Positions 25,737 to 34,801 of a stretch of 64,000 nucleotides of DNA are shown here, piece by piece. The translations under genes and the position numbers were made by a program. The notes beneath the pieces were generated by a model. The model was not told where the DNA came from and made no database searches. It saw only the letters and a list, made by a program, of their open reading frames with translations. Within the stretch, counting starts at the first letter, position 1. Every line of letters starts with the position of its first letter. The DNA lies in contig DJER01000010.1 of assembly GCA_002431905.1 (NCBI GenBank), positions 44,243 to 108,242 on the forward strand, read 5' to 3'. The stretch is from Christensenella sp. UBA5893 (GTDB taxonomy: Bacteria; Bacillota; Clostridia; Christensenellales; UBA1242).

Positions 25737-26694
25737 TTGACACCTTCGAAATTTCTTCTTTACATAATAGTATTAGTTTATCTAAATTTTCTTTAAAGTT
25801 TTCCCTTATCTCAAGTCCAGATGCTTGAGTGTGTCCACCGCCACAAAAACTTGCCGCTATATTTGAAACGTTATACCCTAATACACTTCTCAAACTAACC
25901 GAAAAAATATTTTTTTGCTTTTCTACAACAGTAAATGCAATTTTAGTATTTTCAAGATCAACCAACATATTCACATAGTCGCCAATATCCACCTTTGTAA
26001 AATTATGCTTCATCATAAATTTGCCTGGGACAACAATATATGTAAGTCCTCCATCAAAGACAATTTGGCTATTCAAAAGTTTTCTTATCTCAAAAGTTTT
26101 TCTTGGTATCTTTTTTATTATGTTATAATTAACCAAAGACAAGTCCGCACCTAGTTCCAGTAGTTTTGCACCAGCAATATGAGTTTCGTTTGTTGTGTTA
26201 TCATGTAAAAAACAAGCAGTATCATCAACAACCCCCATATAAAGCTTTGTTGCGACATCTTTAGTAATATCAATTTTAACGCCGTTTAGCAAATCAAAAA
26301 TAATTTCACTGCAAGACGCTTTTTGACTATTAACGTACGTACAAAGCTTTCCTTGCAAGTTTCTATTTTTATGATGATCTATTACAATTGTATTCCCAAA
26401 ATTCAAAAACTCGTCCTTGTATCTACCAAGTAACCTATCACTTGCAACGTCTACTGAAATTAGTAAATCATAATTATTAAGTTGAAAATCTTTTTTATTT
26501 ATATTGTCATAGTTTAAAAATGTCAATCTAGGTGGAATATCATCGTCTATAAAAGCATCAACATTTGCACCAAAACTTTTTATTAAAAAAGATATGGCAG
26601 AAATACTGCCCAAACAATCTCCATCTGGCGATTGATGACCAAAAACTGCCACATTCTTTGAATTTTTAATTAAATTAATTATTTGTTTCATCAT
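25729..26694 (-). CDS. nrnA: DHH-family oligoribonuclease/pAp phosphatase NrnA
   Basis: This 321-residue DHH/DHHA1 phosphoesterase degrades short oligoribonucleotides and pAp. The motif GHQSPDGDCLGS lies at residues 19-30, the DHH motif (VIDHHKN) at about 107-113, and the C-terminal DHHA1 glycine-rich motif is FCGGGHTQASG. The order rbfA-nrnA-truB is conserved. Two adjacent ATG codons occur at the start; I used the first, inside the end of rbfA (20-base overlap). Confidence 0.93.
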   Translation of the reverse strand: MMKQIINLIKNSKNVAVFGHQSPDGDCLGSISAISFLIKSFGANVDAFIDDDIPPRLTFLNYDNINKKDFQLNNYDLLISVDVASDRLLGRYKDEFLNFGNTIVIDHHKNRNLQGKLCTYVNSQKASCSEIIFDLLNGVKIDITKDVATKLYMGVVDDTACFLHDNTTNETHIAGAKLLELGADLSLVNYNIIKKIPRKTFEIRKLLNSQIVFDGGLTYIVVPGKFMMKHNFTKVDIGDYVNMLVDLENTKIAFTVVEKQKNIFSVSLRSVLGYNVSNIAASFCGGGHTQASGLEIRENFKENLDKLILLCKEEISKVSNV

Positions 26695-27046
26695 CTTCAC
26701 TTTCTTTTGGTATGTTAAGAGTTTCCAAAATTGCATTTATATCATCACTATGTTTTGCACCTTCGTCTAATATAAAGTTCAATTTTGGTGTGTATGGTAA
26801 ATCAACCATTTTTACAAGTTCTCTTTTGATAAAGCCTTCACTTTTTCTTAATTGGTTTATTACAACATTTTTGTCGCCAGTATAAACACTTACACCAACT
26901 TTACAGTATCTAAAATCTACAGAAAGTTCAACAAATGTAATTGTGATAAACTCATTAAGTCTTGGGTCATTTACCTTGGTTCTTAAAATATCATTTAAGG
27001 CTCTTTCAACTTCAGAATTAGCCCTTTCAGTTCTTATGCTTGACAT
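26675..27046 (-). CDS. rbfA: Ribosome-binding factor A
   Basis: RbfA (123 residues) is a 30S maturation factor with a KH-like fold that binds near the 16S rRNA 5' helix. Typical features are the N-terminal RTERANSEVERALNDILR helix and the central VDFRYCKVGVSVY strand. An acidic tail (PKESEDDETNN) ends the protein. It begins 2 bases after the infB stop codon in the nusA-infB operon. Confidence 0.95.
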   Translation of the reverse strand: MSSIRTERANSEVERALNDILRTKVNDPRLNEFITITFVELSVDFRYCKVGVSVYTGDKNVVINQLRKSEGFIKRELVKMVDLPYTPKLNFILDEGAKHSDDINAILETLNIPKESEDDETNN

Positions 27047-27048
27047 AA

Positions 27049-29652
27049 CTAACTCCTTTTAACTTCTACTTTTTGATATACTTCAAGTGTATCTCCAACT
27101 TGGACACCAGTTGAATCTTTTAGTTTTATACCACATTCATAACCATAGTTAATTTCAGCTTTGTCATCTTTTTGAATTCTTAAAGCTTCTATTTGTGTTT
27201 CAAGTATTTTATCTTTTCCACGATATACATTTACAAACGCATTTCTTGTTATCTTTCCATCTGTGACATATGAACCACAAACAACACCACTTTGAGAAAG
27301 TTTGAACATTGCTCTAACTTCTGCATGACCAATAGTTTGATTTTCATATTTTACTGTAAGCATACCATTTATTGCCTTTGTCACTTCATCAACTACTTCA
27401 TAAATAACTTTGTATGATTTAACTTGAACACCCATAGATTCAGCAATCTGCTCAATCTTTGATGATAGTTTTAAGTTAAAGTTGATAACAACAGCATTTG
27501 ATGCTTGAGCAAGCAATAAATCACTTTCTGTTACCGCACCAGCACCACTATGAATGCATACAACTCTTGCTTCTTCATTCTTAATTGCAGTTAATGATTG
27601 TTTTAACGCTTCAACAGAACCTTGAACATCAGCTTTTATAATAATGTTTAATGCCTTTAATTTACCTTCATTAACTTTGTCCATAAAGTCTTCAAGCGAT
27701 ACACCACTGGTTGAATTTGCTCTAATCTCTTTTGCTTTTGATATTCTTTCTTGAATAACTTGCTTTGAGAGTTTTTCATCAACTGCAAATACCTTATCGC
27801 CAGAGTTTGGAACACTATCCAACCCTAAAACTGATACTGGTGTGCTTGGCAATGCAACTTTTACTTGTTTTCCATTCTCATCATACATTGCTCTAACTTT
27901 ACCATACGAAACACCACTAATAATTGAATCACCAACATGCAAAGTTCCACTTTGAACCAAAACAGTTGCAATTGGACCTTTGTTCTTATCTAGTTCTGCT
28001 TCAATAACTGCACCAACGGCAGATTGTTTTGGATTTGCTTTTAAATCTTGAACTTCGGCAACTAACAATATCATTTTTAGCAATTCGTCAAGCCCGATAC
28101 CTTTCTTTGCTGAAACAGGAACTAAAATTGCATCTCCACCCCATTCTTCAGGCAAAACACCGTTTTCGGCAAGTTGTTGTTTCACTCTTTCTATATTTGC
28201 TTCTGGTTTATCAATTTTATTTATAGCAACAATCATAGGAACATTTGCCGCTTTAATATGGCTTATTGCTTCAATTGTTTGAGGCATTATACCATCATCA
28301 GCAGCAACTACCAAAACTGCTATATCCGTAACCTTTGCACCTCTTGCACGCATTGCAGTAAATGCTGCGTGTCCTGGTGTATCAATAAATGTTATTTTTT
28401 CACCATTCCATGTTATTTGGTAAGCACCGATTTTTTGAGTAATACCACCAGCTTCTCCACTAACAACGTTTGTTTTCCTTATTGCATCAAGCAGAGATGT
28501 TTTACCATGGTCAACGTGTCCCATAACAGCAACAACTGGTGGACGTTTTACCATATCTTCTTCATTGTCTTGAGTCTTTACATCTTCAAGCATTTGCTCT
28601 TCATAAGTCTTTTCAAGTTTTTGCTCAAGTTTAACCCCAAGTTCTCCGCATACAAGTTCAGCTGTCATATAATCAATAGTACTGTTGATATTTGCCATAA
28701 CCCCCAAAATCATTAGTTGCTTGATAATCTCAGTAACAGGCCTACCGATTTTTTCTGACAAGTTCTTTACAGTTATATTTTCGGTTGTAATTGTTGCATT
28801 ATCAACCTTTGGAGCAACAAAAACTGCTTGTTCTTTCTTTTTCTTAGCAAGTTTTCTGTTCCCCATTCTGATTCCGTCATCATCAATGCCAGACATATCA
28901 TCAACAATAATATTTTTTCTAAGCAATGATTTTTTGTTGGTTTGCTTTTTTTCTTCTACTTGTCGATTTGATTTGTTTTTATTACCGTAATTTCTTTCAG
29001 GTTGAGAAAGAACAGAACTGCTTTCTGTTGGTTCAAATATCTTAAATGCATTTTGCTTTGATGATACAAAGTTATTGTTTCTGCCAAAAGGTCTTTGCCC
29101 GTTTTGACCAAATGTACGTTGTTGTCCATTATTACCAAAAGGTCTTTGACCATTTTGATTAAATTGTCTTTGACCATTAAAGTTTTGATTTCTATTCCCG
29201 AATGTGCGTTGTTGACCATTGTTATTGTATGGACGTTGCATACCACTATTGGGACGATTATTATTTCTAAAATCTTTACCATTATCAAAATTGCGTTTTT
29301 GGTAATTTGTATTTTGATTTTTGTCAAATGTTCGCTTTTGTTCAACCAGCCTTTGTTCTTTTGTCAATATCGGTTTATCTTGCTCTTCAACTTTAGGTTT
29401 TAGCTGTTGCTCTTTTGAATCAGTTACTGGTTTATCTTTAATTGGTTGCTCTTTTGAAGTGTCAAAAGCAACATTTGATCTTGATTTTTTACTGTCTTGA
29501 ATAATTCTTAACTCATCTTCAAGTTGGCTTTTTGATGCTCTTAGTTCACGCAAAAAGACCTGCAAAGTTCCACTCATTTGAACTTTGTAAATTGACCTAA
29601 GATTATTTAATATTGTTGATTTTTTTTCTGTTTGATTTGCCAAATTATTCAC
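27049..29652 (-). CDS. infB: Translation initiation factor IF-2
   Basis: IF-2 (867 residues) delivers initiator tRNA to the 30S subunit. Its N-terminus carries a short IF2N-like helical unit (8-55), then a disordered stretch, of which residues 110-195 are unusually rich in Asn, Gln, Gly and Arg with repeated QR-x-FG units. A second IF2N domain covers 290-345. The GTPase domain starts with G1 GHVDHGKT at 378-385, followed by DTPGHAAF (G3) and NKIDKPEAN (G4). Domains II-IV follow to the end. It lies in the conserved rimP-nusA-rnpM-ylxQ-infB-rbfA operon and overlaps ylxQ by 8 bases. Confidence 0.97.
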   Translation of the reverse strand: MNNLANQTEKKSTILNNLRSIYKVQMSGTLQVFLRELRASKSQLEDELRIIQDSKKSRSNVAFDTSKEQPIKDKPVTDSKEQQLKPKVEEQDKPILTKEQRLVEQKRTFDKNQNTNYQKRNFDNGKDFRNNNRPNSGMQRPYNNNGQQRTFGNRNQNFNGQRQFNQNGQRPFGNNGQQRTFGQNGQRPFGRNNNFVSSKQNAFKIFEPTESSSVLSQPERNYGNKNKSNRQVEEKKQTNKKSLLRKNIIVDDMSGIDDDGIRMGNRKLAKKKKEQAVFVAPKVDNATITTENITVKNLSEKIGRPVTEIIKQLMILGVMANINSTIDYMTAELVCGELGVKLEQKLEKTYEEQMLEDVKTQDNEEDMVKRPPVVAVMGHVDHGKTSLLDAIRKTNVVSGEAGGITQKIGAYQITWNGEKITFIDTPGHAAFTAMRARGAKVTDIAVLVVAADDGIMPQTIEAISHIKAANVPMIVAINKIDKPEANIERVKQQLAENGVLPEEWGGDAILVPVSAKKGIGLDELLKMILLVAEVQDLKANPKQSAVGAVIEAELDKNKGPIATVLVQSGTLHVGDSIISGVSYGKVRAMYDENGKQVKVALPSTPVSVLGLDSVPNSGDKVFAVDEKLSKQVIQERISKAKEIRANSTSGVSLEDFMDKVNEGKLKALNIIIKADVQGSVEALKQSLTAIKNEEARVVCIHSGAGAVTESDLLLAQASNAVVINFNLKLSSKIEQIAESMGVQVKSYKVIYEVVDEVTKAINGMLTVKYENQTIGHAEVRAMFKLSQSGVVCGSYVTDGKITRNAFVNVYRGKDKILETQIEALRIQKDDKAEINYGYECGIKLKDSTGVQVGDTLEVYQKVEVKRS

Positions 29653-29953
29653 CTCTAATTACCTTTATTATTTCTTTTGATAAACCTAAATTTTTTAAGC
29701 CCACTATTTTACAATTTTCAATCGATACTATCTTTGAAAATTCTTGAGCATCAATTTCAAACGCATCACAATTTGTTAGCGATTTTTGGTTTGTAACAAC
29801 CTTTTGTATAGTTTTTCCACCATCACTAGAATATAAGATCAAATAAAGTTTTTTGTAGTACTTTTTTAAGTTATCAGCACCGATAATCAAATATCCAGCT
29901 TTATTTGAAATGTTAACCAAACCCTTAATTTTGTTTATTTGTTGTATTTGCAA
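29645..29953 (-). CDS. ylxQ: L7Ae-family RNA-binding protein YlxQ
   Basis: This 102-residue protein has the L7Ae/L30e fold typical of kink-turn binders: GLVNISNKAGYLIIGADNLKK at the N-terminus, then YLILYSSDGG and a C-terminal CKIVGLKNLGLSKEI. It sits between rnpM and infB, the place of ylxQ in Bacillus. The role in the operon is unclear. It overlaps both neighbours (29 bases with rnpM, 8 with infB). Confidence 0.85.
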   Translation of the reverse strand: MQIQQINKIKGLVNISNKAGYLIIGADNLKKYYKKLYLILYSSDGGKTIQKVVTNQKSLTNCDAFEIDAQEFSKIVSIENCKIVGLKNLGLSKEIIKVIRGE

Positions 29954-30200
29954 GTTCTATTTCCTTTAATAAATTTTCATATTGTGTCAAATCAAAATTT
30001 GTTTTGTAAACTCTGTTAAAAACTTTTTTCTTTAATATTGAATCAACGCAATCTTTGTTTTTACAAACATAGCATGCCTTACCACTTTTGTTTTTTGCAT
30101 TATCAATAAAAAGTTCATTATTGTCAAAAACAAATCTATTTAATTCAGTTTTATAGAATTTATTTCTACAAACTTGACACATTCTTTGTACTTGTTTCAC
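29925..30200 (-). CDS. rnpM: RNase P modulator RnpM (YlxR)
   Basis: This 91-residue YlxR-family RNA-binding protein is recently recognised as an RNase P modulator. The motif MCQVCRNKFYKTELNRFV at the N-terminus is typical, with paired cysteines, followed by the conserved GKACYVCKNKDCV block that carries the family's usual GRGAY-like site (here GKACY). The stop of nusA abuts its start. Function in this organism is inferred from family and position. Confidence 0.9.
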   Translation of the reverse strand: MKQVQRMCQVCRNKFYKTELNRFVFDNNELFIDNAKNKSGKACYVCKNKDCVDSILKKKVFNRVYKTNFDLTQYENLLKEIELANTTNKQN

Positions 30201-31339
30201 TATTCACCATCTTCGTTTATGTCTTCAAGGTTTGCAAAGTTATCATCTTCACCAAGATCTGTAAGTTCATACTCAACATCTTTAACTTCATTGTTATCTT
30301 CAACTGAACTTTGTGGTTTTACATCAATCTTCCATCCTGTAAGTCTTGCTGCAAGTCTTACATTTTGACCACCTTTACCAATTGCCAATGATAATTTATC
30401 ATCTGGAACAATTACTCTTGAAGATTTTAGGCTTTCATTGATTTCAACGCTCACAACCTTTGCTGGGCTTAATGCATTTGCAATATATTCAAGTGGATCA
30501 TCTGAATATGGAACAAGATCTATTTTTTCGCCATTTATCTCACTCATAATAGTGTTAATTCTTTGTCCACGATTTCCAACACATGCACCCAATGCATCAA
30601 TATGAGGCTTTGTTGCCATGATAGCAACTTTACTTCTATTCCCAGGATCACGAGCAATATTCTTTATAACTACTTCGCCATTTTCAATTTCTGGGACTTC
30701 GATTTCAAATAATTTTCTAAGGAACCCAACATTACTTCTTGAAACTTGGATTTGAACTCCTCTAAACGAATCTTTAATCTTTTTTACATAAACCTTTACT
30801 CTGTCATTTACATGGAATACTTCTCCAGGGATTTGATCAGTTTCAAGCATTACACCTTCTGTGTGTGAGCCAGCGATTTGAACATACACAACACCTTGTT
30901 CAATTCTTTTTACTATTGTTGTCAAAAGTTCATCTTCTTTTTCACTAAGTTCATCAACAGCAATTTGTCTTTCCATCTCTTTTAATTTTTGCATAACAAC
31001 TTGCTTTGCTGTTTGAGCGGCAATTCTTCCAAAATCCTTTGTGTTTTCTTCTTGTGCAACAACATCTCCAACTTTGTAAGTTGATTTTATTTTTTTTGCA
31101 TCTTCCAAAGAAATTTCCTTGTCTGGATTTTCAACTTCTTCAACAACGGTTTTGTAACTATAAATTTTAATAGTTGATTTTTCTTTGTTAAGCTTAACTT
31201 GGGCGCTCTTTGCCTCGCCATACATTTTTTTGTAAGCAGATGTTAAAGCTGTTTCCAAAGTTTCAATAAGTTGATCACTATTAATCTTTTTTGTTGTTTC
31301 AAGTTCTTCTAATGCTTGAAAAAAATCTTTATTTGTCAT
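30200..31339 (-). CDS. nusA: Transcription factor NusA
   Basis: NusA (379 residues) promotes pausing, termination and antitermination. Domains in order are: N-terminal RNA polymerase-binding domain (1-125), S1 domain (about 135-200, with GVVYVQIAGSHTEGVM), then KH1 and KH2 (205-345) with ACVGNRGQRINTI and LAIGKGGQNVRLAARLTGW. It ends in an acidic tail and lacks the C-terminal AR repeats found in proteobacteria, as is usual in Bacillota. The ribosome binding site is AAGGAG. Confidence 0.97.
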   Translation of the reverse strand: MTNKDFFQALEELETTKKINSDQLIETLETALTSAYKKMYGEAKSAQVKLNKEKSTIKIYSYKTVVEEVENPDKEISLEDAKKIKSTYKVGDVVAQEENTKDFGRIAAQTAKQVVMQKLKEMERQIAVDELSEKEDELLTTIVKRIEQGVVYVQIAGSHTEGVMLETDQIPGEVFHVNDRVKVYVKKIKDSFRGVQIQVSRSNVGFLRKLFEIEVPEIENGEVVIKNIARDPGNRSKVAIMATKPHIDALGACVGNRGQRINTIMSEINGEKIDLVPYSDDPLEYIANALSPAKVVSVEINESLKSSRVIVPDDKLSLAIGKGGQNVRLAARLTGWKIDVKPQSSVEDNNEVKDVEYELTDLGEDDNFANLEDINEDGE

Positions 31340-31349
31340 TTTATTCTCC

Positions 31350-31811
31350 TTAAAATTCTATAACCGGACTAATTTTTGAAACATTTTTTCTTTCAAAAGT
31401 CTTTGGTTCATTATCTATAATTAAGCACACATAATCGTCAGTTAAATTATCTAACAATCCTTGATGTTTTTTCTTTTTGTCAACTTGCGTATACAAGCAA
31501 ATCTCAACCATTTTCCCCTTATTTCTTAAAAAGTCATAATAACTTTTTATTGGTCTGTCTAGTCCCGGTGAACTAACATTTAAAGTATATGATTCATCAT
31601 TTGTTGGATTAATTTCATCCAATATATCAGTGATTGCATCATTAACTTTTTCACAATCATCAATTGTGATACCTTTTGGACTGTCAATATAAAAAGTTAA
31701 GTTCATCCCATTTGACATTTTTGAATAATCTACTTCAATAACTTCATAACCTAAATTTGTGATAATTGGACTTATTTTTTCTTCACAAATTTGAACCACT
31801 TTGCTTGCCAT
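31350..31811 (-). CDS. rimP: Ribosome maturation factor RimP
   Basis: RimP (153 residues) assists 30S assembly. The N-terminal domain contains GYEVIEVDYSKMSNGMNLTFYID, followed by SPGLDRPIKSYYDF, the family landmark, and an SH3-like C-terminal domain (residues 90-153). I chose the ATG at 31809-31811 because GGAGG lies 7 bases upstream. The frame stays open to an ATG at 31860-31862, but those 17 codons coincide with a leader hairpin. First gene of the nusA-infB operon. Confidence 0.94.
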   Translation of the reverse strand: MASKVVQICEEKISPIITNLGYEVIEVDYSKMSNGMNLTFYIDSPKGITIDDCEKVNDAITDILDEINPTNDESYTLNVSSPGLDRPIKSYYDFLRNKGKMVEICLYTQVDKKKKHQGLLDNLTDDYVCLIIDNEPKTFERKNVSKISPVIEF

Positions 31812-31837
31812 AGATAAAAACCTCCATACTACAAGTA

Positions 31838-31859
31838 AGAGTGGGCTCTCGCCCACTCT
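31838..31859 (-). promoter_or_regulatory. GC-rich 5'-UTR hairpin of the rimP-nusA operon
   Basis: AGAGTGGGC/GCCCACTCT forms a 9-bp stem with a 4-base loop. It lies between the promoter and the rimP ribosome binding site and has no U-run after it, so it is a leader structure and not a terminator. Confidence 0.65.
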
Positions 31860-31873
31860 CATCTAGCACCTAA

Positions 31874-31902
31874 ATTATAACATACTAATATAATAATTGC
31901 AA
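31874..31902 (-). promoter_or_regulatory. Extended -10 promoter for rimP-nusA-infB operon
   Basis: TTGCAA (-35, 31897-31902), 17 bases, TATAAT (-10, 31874-31879) with TGT just upstream as an extended -10. It lies in the 54-base gap between the PolC-like gene and the rimP leader. Confidence 0.75.
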
Positions 31903-31915
31903 CCGATTTTTTAAA

Positions 31916-33526
31916 TTAACTTTTCTTCTTCTCGCTTAATTTTAAAAACGCATATGCAGTTGCTGTTGCATCAAATATCGCTCTATGCGCATTGTTTAAT
32001 GTTATGTTCAATGCTTCAACAACATTTGACAACCTATATTTTGACAAAAACAATTGTTTTTTTGCCATAACCATAACATCAATTGAATCATGGTCAAAGA
32101 GCACATTTGCTTTTTGTCCAGCCATTTTTACGAAACCGATATCAAATGCAACATTATATCCAACTAATATACAACCCTCACAAAACTTGTAAAAATCTAG
32201 TATTGCATCGTTAGAACATGGTGCATTTTCTACCATTTCGTTGGTAATTGATGTAAGTTTTGTAATTTCGTCAGGGATACTCTCACTTGGGTGCATAAAT
32301 GTTTGGAATTGGTCCTTTATAAGCCCATCTCTAATTTTTACAGCACCTATTTCTATTATTTCATTAAGTCTACAATCTAGTCCGGTTGTTTCACAGTCAA
32401 AGACCACATATTCATGCTTGTATATTTCATCATCATATGTTGGTTTAACATCAAACAAATTCTCTTGAGTTTCTGCAATATAAGGAGTTGGAAATACACA
32501 TTTATAATTTTCAACGGTCTTAATATAATCTTGCTTTACTTCTTGCTCTTGTTGATCAACATTCTCTTCTTCTTTAACTTCAGGTTTCGGTTCTTCTTTC
32601 GGTGGAATTATAGTGCAGAATGAGATATCCTTTACGACAACTGATGTTTTATTATATTCATGTTTTACGTTGCCAATAATTAGAATACTATCCCCATCTT
32701 TCAAATTGACTGCTTTTTTGTATGTAGTTTTGTTTGAAAAATACACCATATTTAGTTCGCCAGTATGATCTGTTAGTGTAAATGAAAAGTAATAACTTGG
32801 TTCAGTTGAGCCTATTGCCTTTGCCCTTCTTGATATATATGTTTTTGTTACAAGGTTAGATATTTTTCCGGCCAAAATAACCGATTCTCTTGTGTCCTTT
32901 TGGTTTCTTATTGGTTCAGGCATTGGAGTAATTTCATGACCAATAAAAACTTCAGGTTCAAATACTTCATATCTCTCAATCGGCTTTTGTTTTGGTAATT
33001 CACTTATAAATTTTTCTTCTCTTTCAATAAGTCCGTCACTATTTATTTCTTGTCCTTTTTTTTGTTCAAAATTAACGCTAAAATTACCAATAAAATCTGT
33101 ATTCAAATGCGTCAAAATAGATTCCTTAACATTATTTGAAATAAAATAATCATATATATTTTTAAGCAACTGAATATTGATACAAATTATATCATTTTCT
33201 TTTGTTATTGACATATCTTCTGTAGAAAAATAAACCATCATGGAAGAATATGCTGTTTTTAAGTAATTTTGCAAATCTTTTTTTATTAGATTATCATCCA
33301 AATAACTTTTTCTAAATTTAATTTTTAATTCCGCATTTAATTTTAATAAATTTGTTAAAAAATCAATAATATTTGCCTTGTCTTCATCTGTCAAATCTGG
33401 AACATTTTCCGGATACAAAAAGTCAATCTCAACATATGACAAAAGAGTGTTATAATCAACTCGTAACACTCTTAAAAAATCATATTTATTATTAAATTTT
33501 TTATTTAATTCTTCTAAAAATTCCAT
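31916..33526 (-). CDS. PolC-like protein lacking the polymerase domain (exonuclease intact)
   Basis: This 536-residue protein occupies the polC locus just upstream of rimP and matches the N-terminal third of PolC only. Residues 1-180 resemble the PolC N-terminal domains, 215-305 form an OB-fold nucleic-acid-binding domain (VILAGKISNLVTKTYISRR), 310-370 a charged linker, and 372-532 a DEDDh proofreading exonuclease with all catalytic residues: D377 and E379 (FDCETTG), D462, H514 and D519 (HRAIFD). PolC normally continues for about 900 residues with the polymerase; here a stop codon follows and the next 54 bases hold the rimP promoter. It may act as a free proofreading nuclease. Alternative: an ancient paralogue fixed at this site. 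Confidence 0.85.
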   Translation of the reverse strand: MEFLEELNKKFNNKYDFLRVLRVDYNTLLSYVEIDFLYPENVPDLTDEDKANIIDFLTNLLKLNAELKIKFRKSYLDDNLIKKDLQNYLKTAYSSMMVYFSTEDMSITKENDIICINIQLLKNIYDYFISNNVKESILTHLNTDFIGNFSVNFEQKKGQEINSDGLIEREEKFISELPKQKPIERYEVFEPEVFIGHEITPMPEPIRNQKDTRESVILAGKISNLVTKTYISRRAKAIGSTEPSYYFSFTLTDHTGELNMVYFSNKTTYKKAVNLKDGDSILIIGNVKHEYNKTSVVVKDISFCTIIPPKEEPKPEVKEEENVDQQEQEVKQDYIKTVENYKCVFPTPYIAETQENLFDVKPTYDDEIYKHEYVVFDCETTGLDCRLNEIIEIGAVKIRDGLIKDQFQTFMHPSESIPDEITKLTSITNEMVENAPCSNDAILDFYKFCEGCILVGYNVAFDIGFVKMAGQKANVLFDHDSIDVMVMAKKQLFLSKYRLSNVVEALNITLNNAHRAIFDATATAYAFLKLSEKKKS

Positions 33527-33537
33527 AATATTTTAAC

Positions 33538-34785
33538 TTATAGTTTTGGAAATCCAACAACCGCTATGTGGACTATGTCAGCGACGACAACCAGTAAGAG
33601 CAAAGCAAGTAATCCATAGAAGTTTATATATCCTTCAACTTTTCTGCTAACAACAGGTTTCCCGAATATCCATTCCAGCAAAGTAAACAATGCATGGAAA
33701 CCATCAAGCGATGGAATTGGTAAGAAATTGAATATGGCCAAGTTTGCTGCAAGTAATGGAAGCAAAATAAAGAAGTTTGCCCAGCCACTTTGAGATATTG
33801 TTGTAATCATTCCAATTGTTGATATAGGCCCGCCAAGTTCACTAAATCCAACCTGTCCTGATATAATTTGCCAAAAGCCTTTGAGTACAACCCAGCCAAA
33901 ACCAAAAGCAAGTTCAAAGCATCTGCCTAGTGCATCCCAAAATGAATGTACATATGCTTTTGTTTCAAAACCGGTTTGTAATTTTGTTGTTTCTTTGCCT
34001 TCAACAGTTTCGGTGACTTTTTTCACCTTTATTGTTACATCAACCATATGTCTATCACGATTAACTGAAAGCACAATATCACTTTCTGTCAACTCACTAT
34101 TTTGGTTAAATGGCCTTGATATTAGTTGTGAAATAGTCCCCGAAAAGGCAAAGCTAATTTTTTCACCATTAACTTTCCAAATTACATCGCCTTCTTGCAA
34201 AACTTCACTACCAACATAATCAACTTTCGTGTTATCAACGGCCTTGACTTGTGGTATATCATATCCAAATGATACCAAAAGTATAAACGAAAACAAAATT
34301 GCACTTAAAAAGTTAAAAAATACACCTGCACCATAAACTAAAAGTCTTTTCCAAGGTTTTTGTTCATTAAACAAAAGGTCTTTGCTTTTTGGTGGTTCAT
34401 TATTTTTGTCTAATTCAATGGCCTTTTCTTTTGTGTCATTATCTTTTGTAGCCTCTAACTCTTCTTGTTTATCTTTTTGTTCGCCATTTTCTTTTTTATT
34501 GTTTACATTTTTGTCTAAATCTTCATCATCTTCGCCAGCAAATGCACAATAACCACCAAGTGGAAATATTCTTAAGGAAATCAACTCTCCCCTTTTGTTT
34601 TTACGTTGAAAAATTGCTTTACCAAACCCAACTGAAAATTCAGTAATTTTAAAGCCTAGCATTCTTCCCACAACATAGTGTCCAAATTCGTGAATAAGAA
34701 CCATTAAGAGAAGAACTACAATTGCCAAAATCACATACAAAACTGTTGTAAATACTTCCATTCCGGAAGCAAGAATCAAATTCAT
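33538..34785 (-). CDS. rseP: RIP metalloprotease RseP
   Basis: This 415-residue site-2 protease cleaves membrane-embedded anti-sigma factors or signal peptides. HExxH is at H32-H36 (HEFGH) in the first membrane helix, a PDZ domain spans about 185-260, and the second metal motif (LPIPSLDGFH) precedes the last helices. Residues 74-133 are an unusually long, highly charged insertion (many Lys, Glu, Asp) before the second membrane helix. The ATG at 34783-34785 follows AAAGGGAG. The uppS-cdsA-rseP order is conserved; dxr, which normally lies between cdsA and rseP, is absent. Confidence 0.93.
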   Translation of the reverse strand: MNLILASGMEVFTTVLYVILAIVVLLLMVLIHEFGHYVVGRMLGFKITEFSVGFGKAIFQRKNKRGELISLRIFPLGGYCAFAGEDDEDLDKNVNNKKENGEQKDKQEELEATKDNDTKEKAIELDKNNEPPKSKDLLFNEQKPWKRLLVYGAGVFFNFLSAILFSFILLVSFGYDIPQVKAVDNTKVDYVGSEVLQEGDVIWKVNGEKISFAFSGTISQLISRPFNQNSELTESDIVLSVNRDRHMVDVTIKVKKVTETVEGKETTKLQTGFETKAYVHSFWDALGRCFELAFGFGWVVLKGFWQIISGQVGFSELGGPISTIGMITTISQSGWANFFILLPLLAANLAIFNFLPIPSLDGFHALFTLLEWIFGKPVVSRKVEGYINFYGLLALLLLVVVADIVHIAVVGFPKL

Positions 34786-34801
34786 AAAATCTCCCTTTAA
34801 T

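Noticed and set aside
28174..28716. A 180-codon frame on the plus strand opposite infB
   Set aside because: It is a shadow of the infB reading frame, rich in Cys, Phe and Tyr, with no start signal.
29068..29325. Short repeated units resembling a CRISPR array
   Set aside because: They are in-frame amino acid repeats inside infB, without spacers of constant length.
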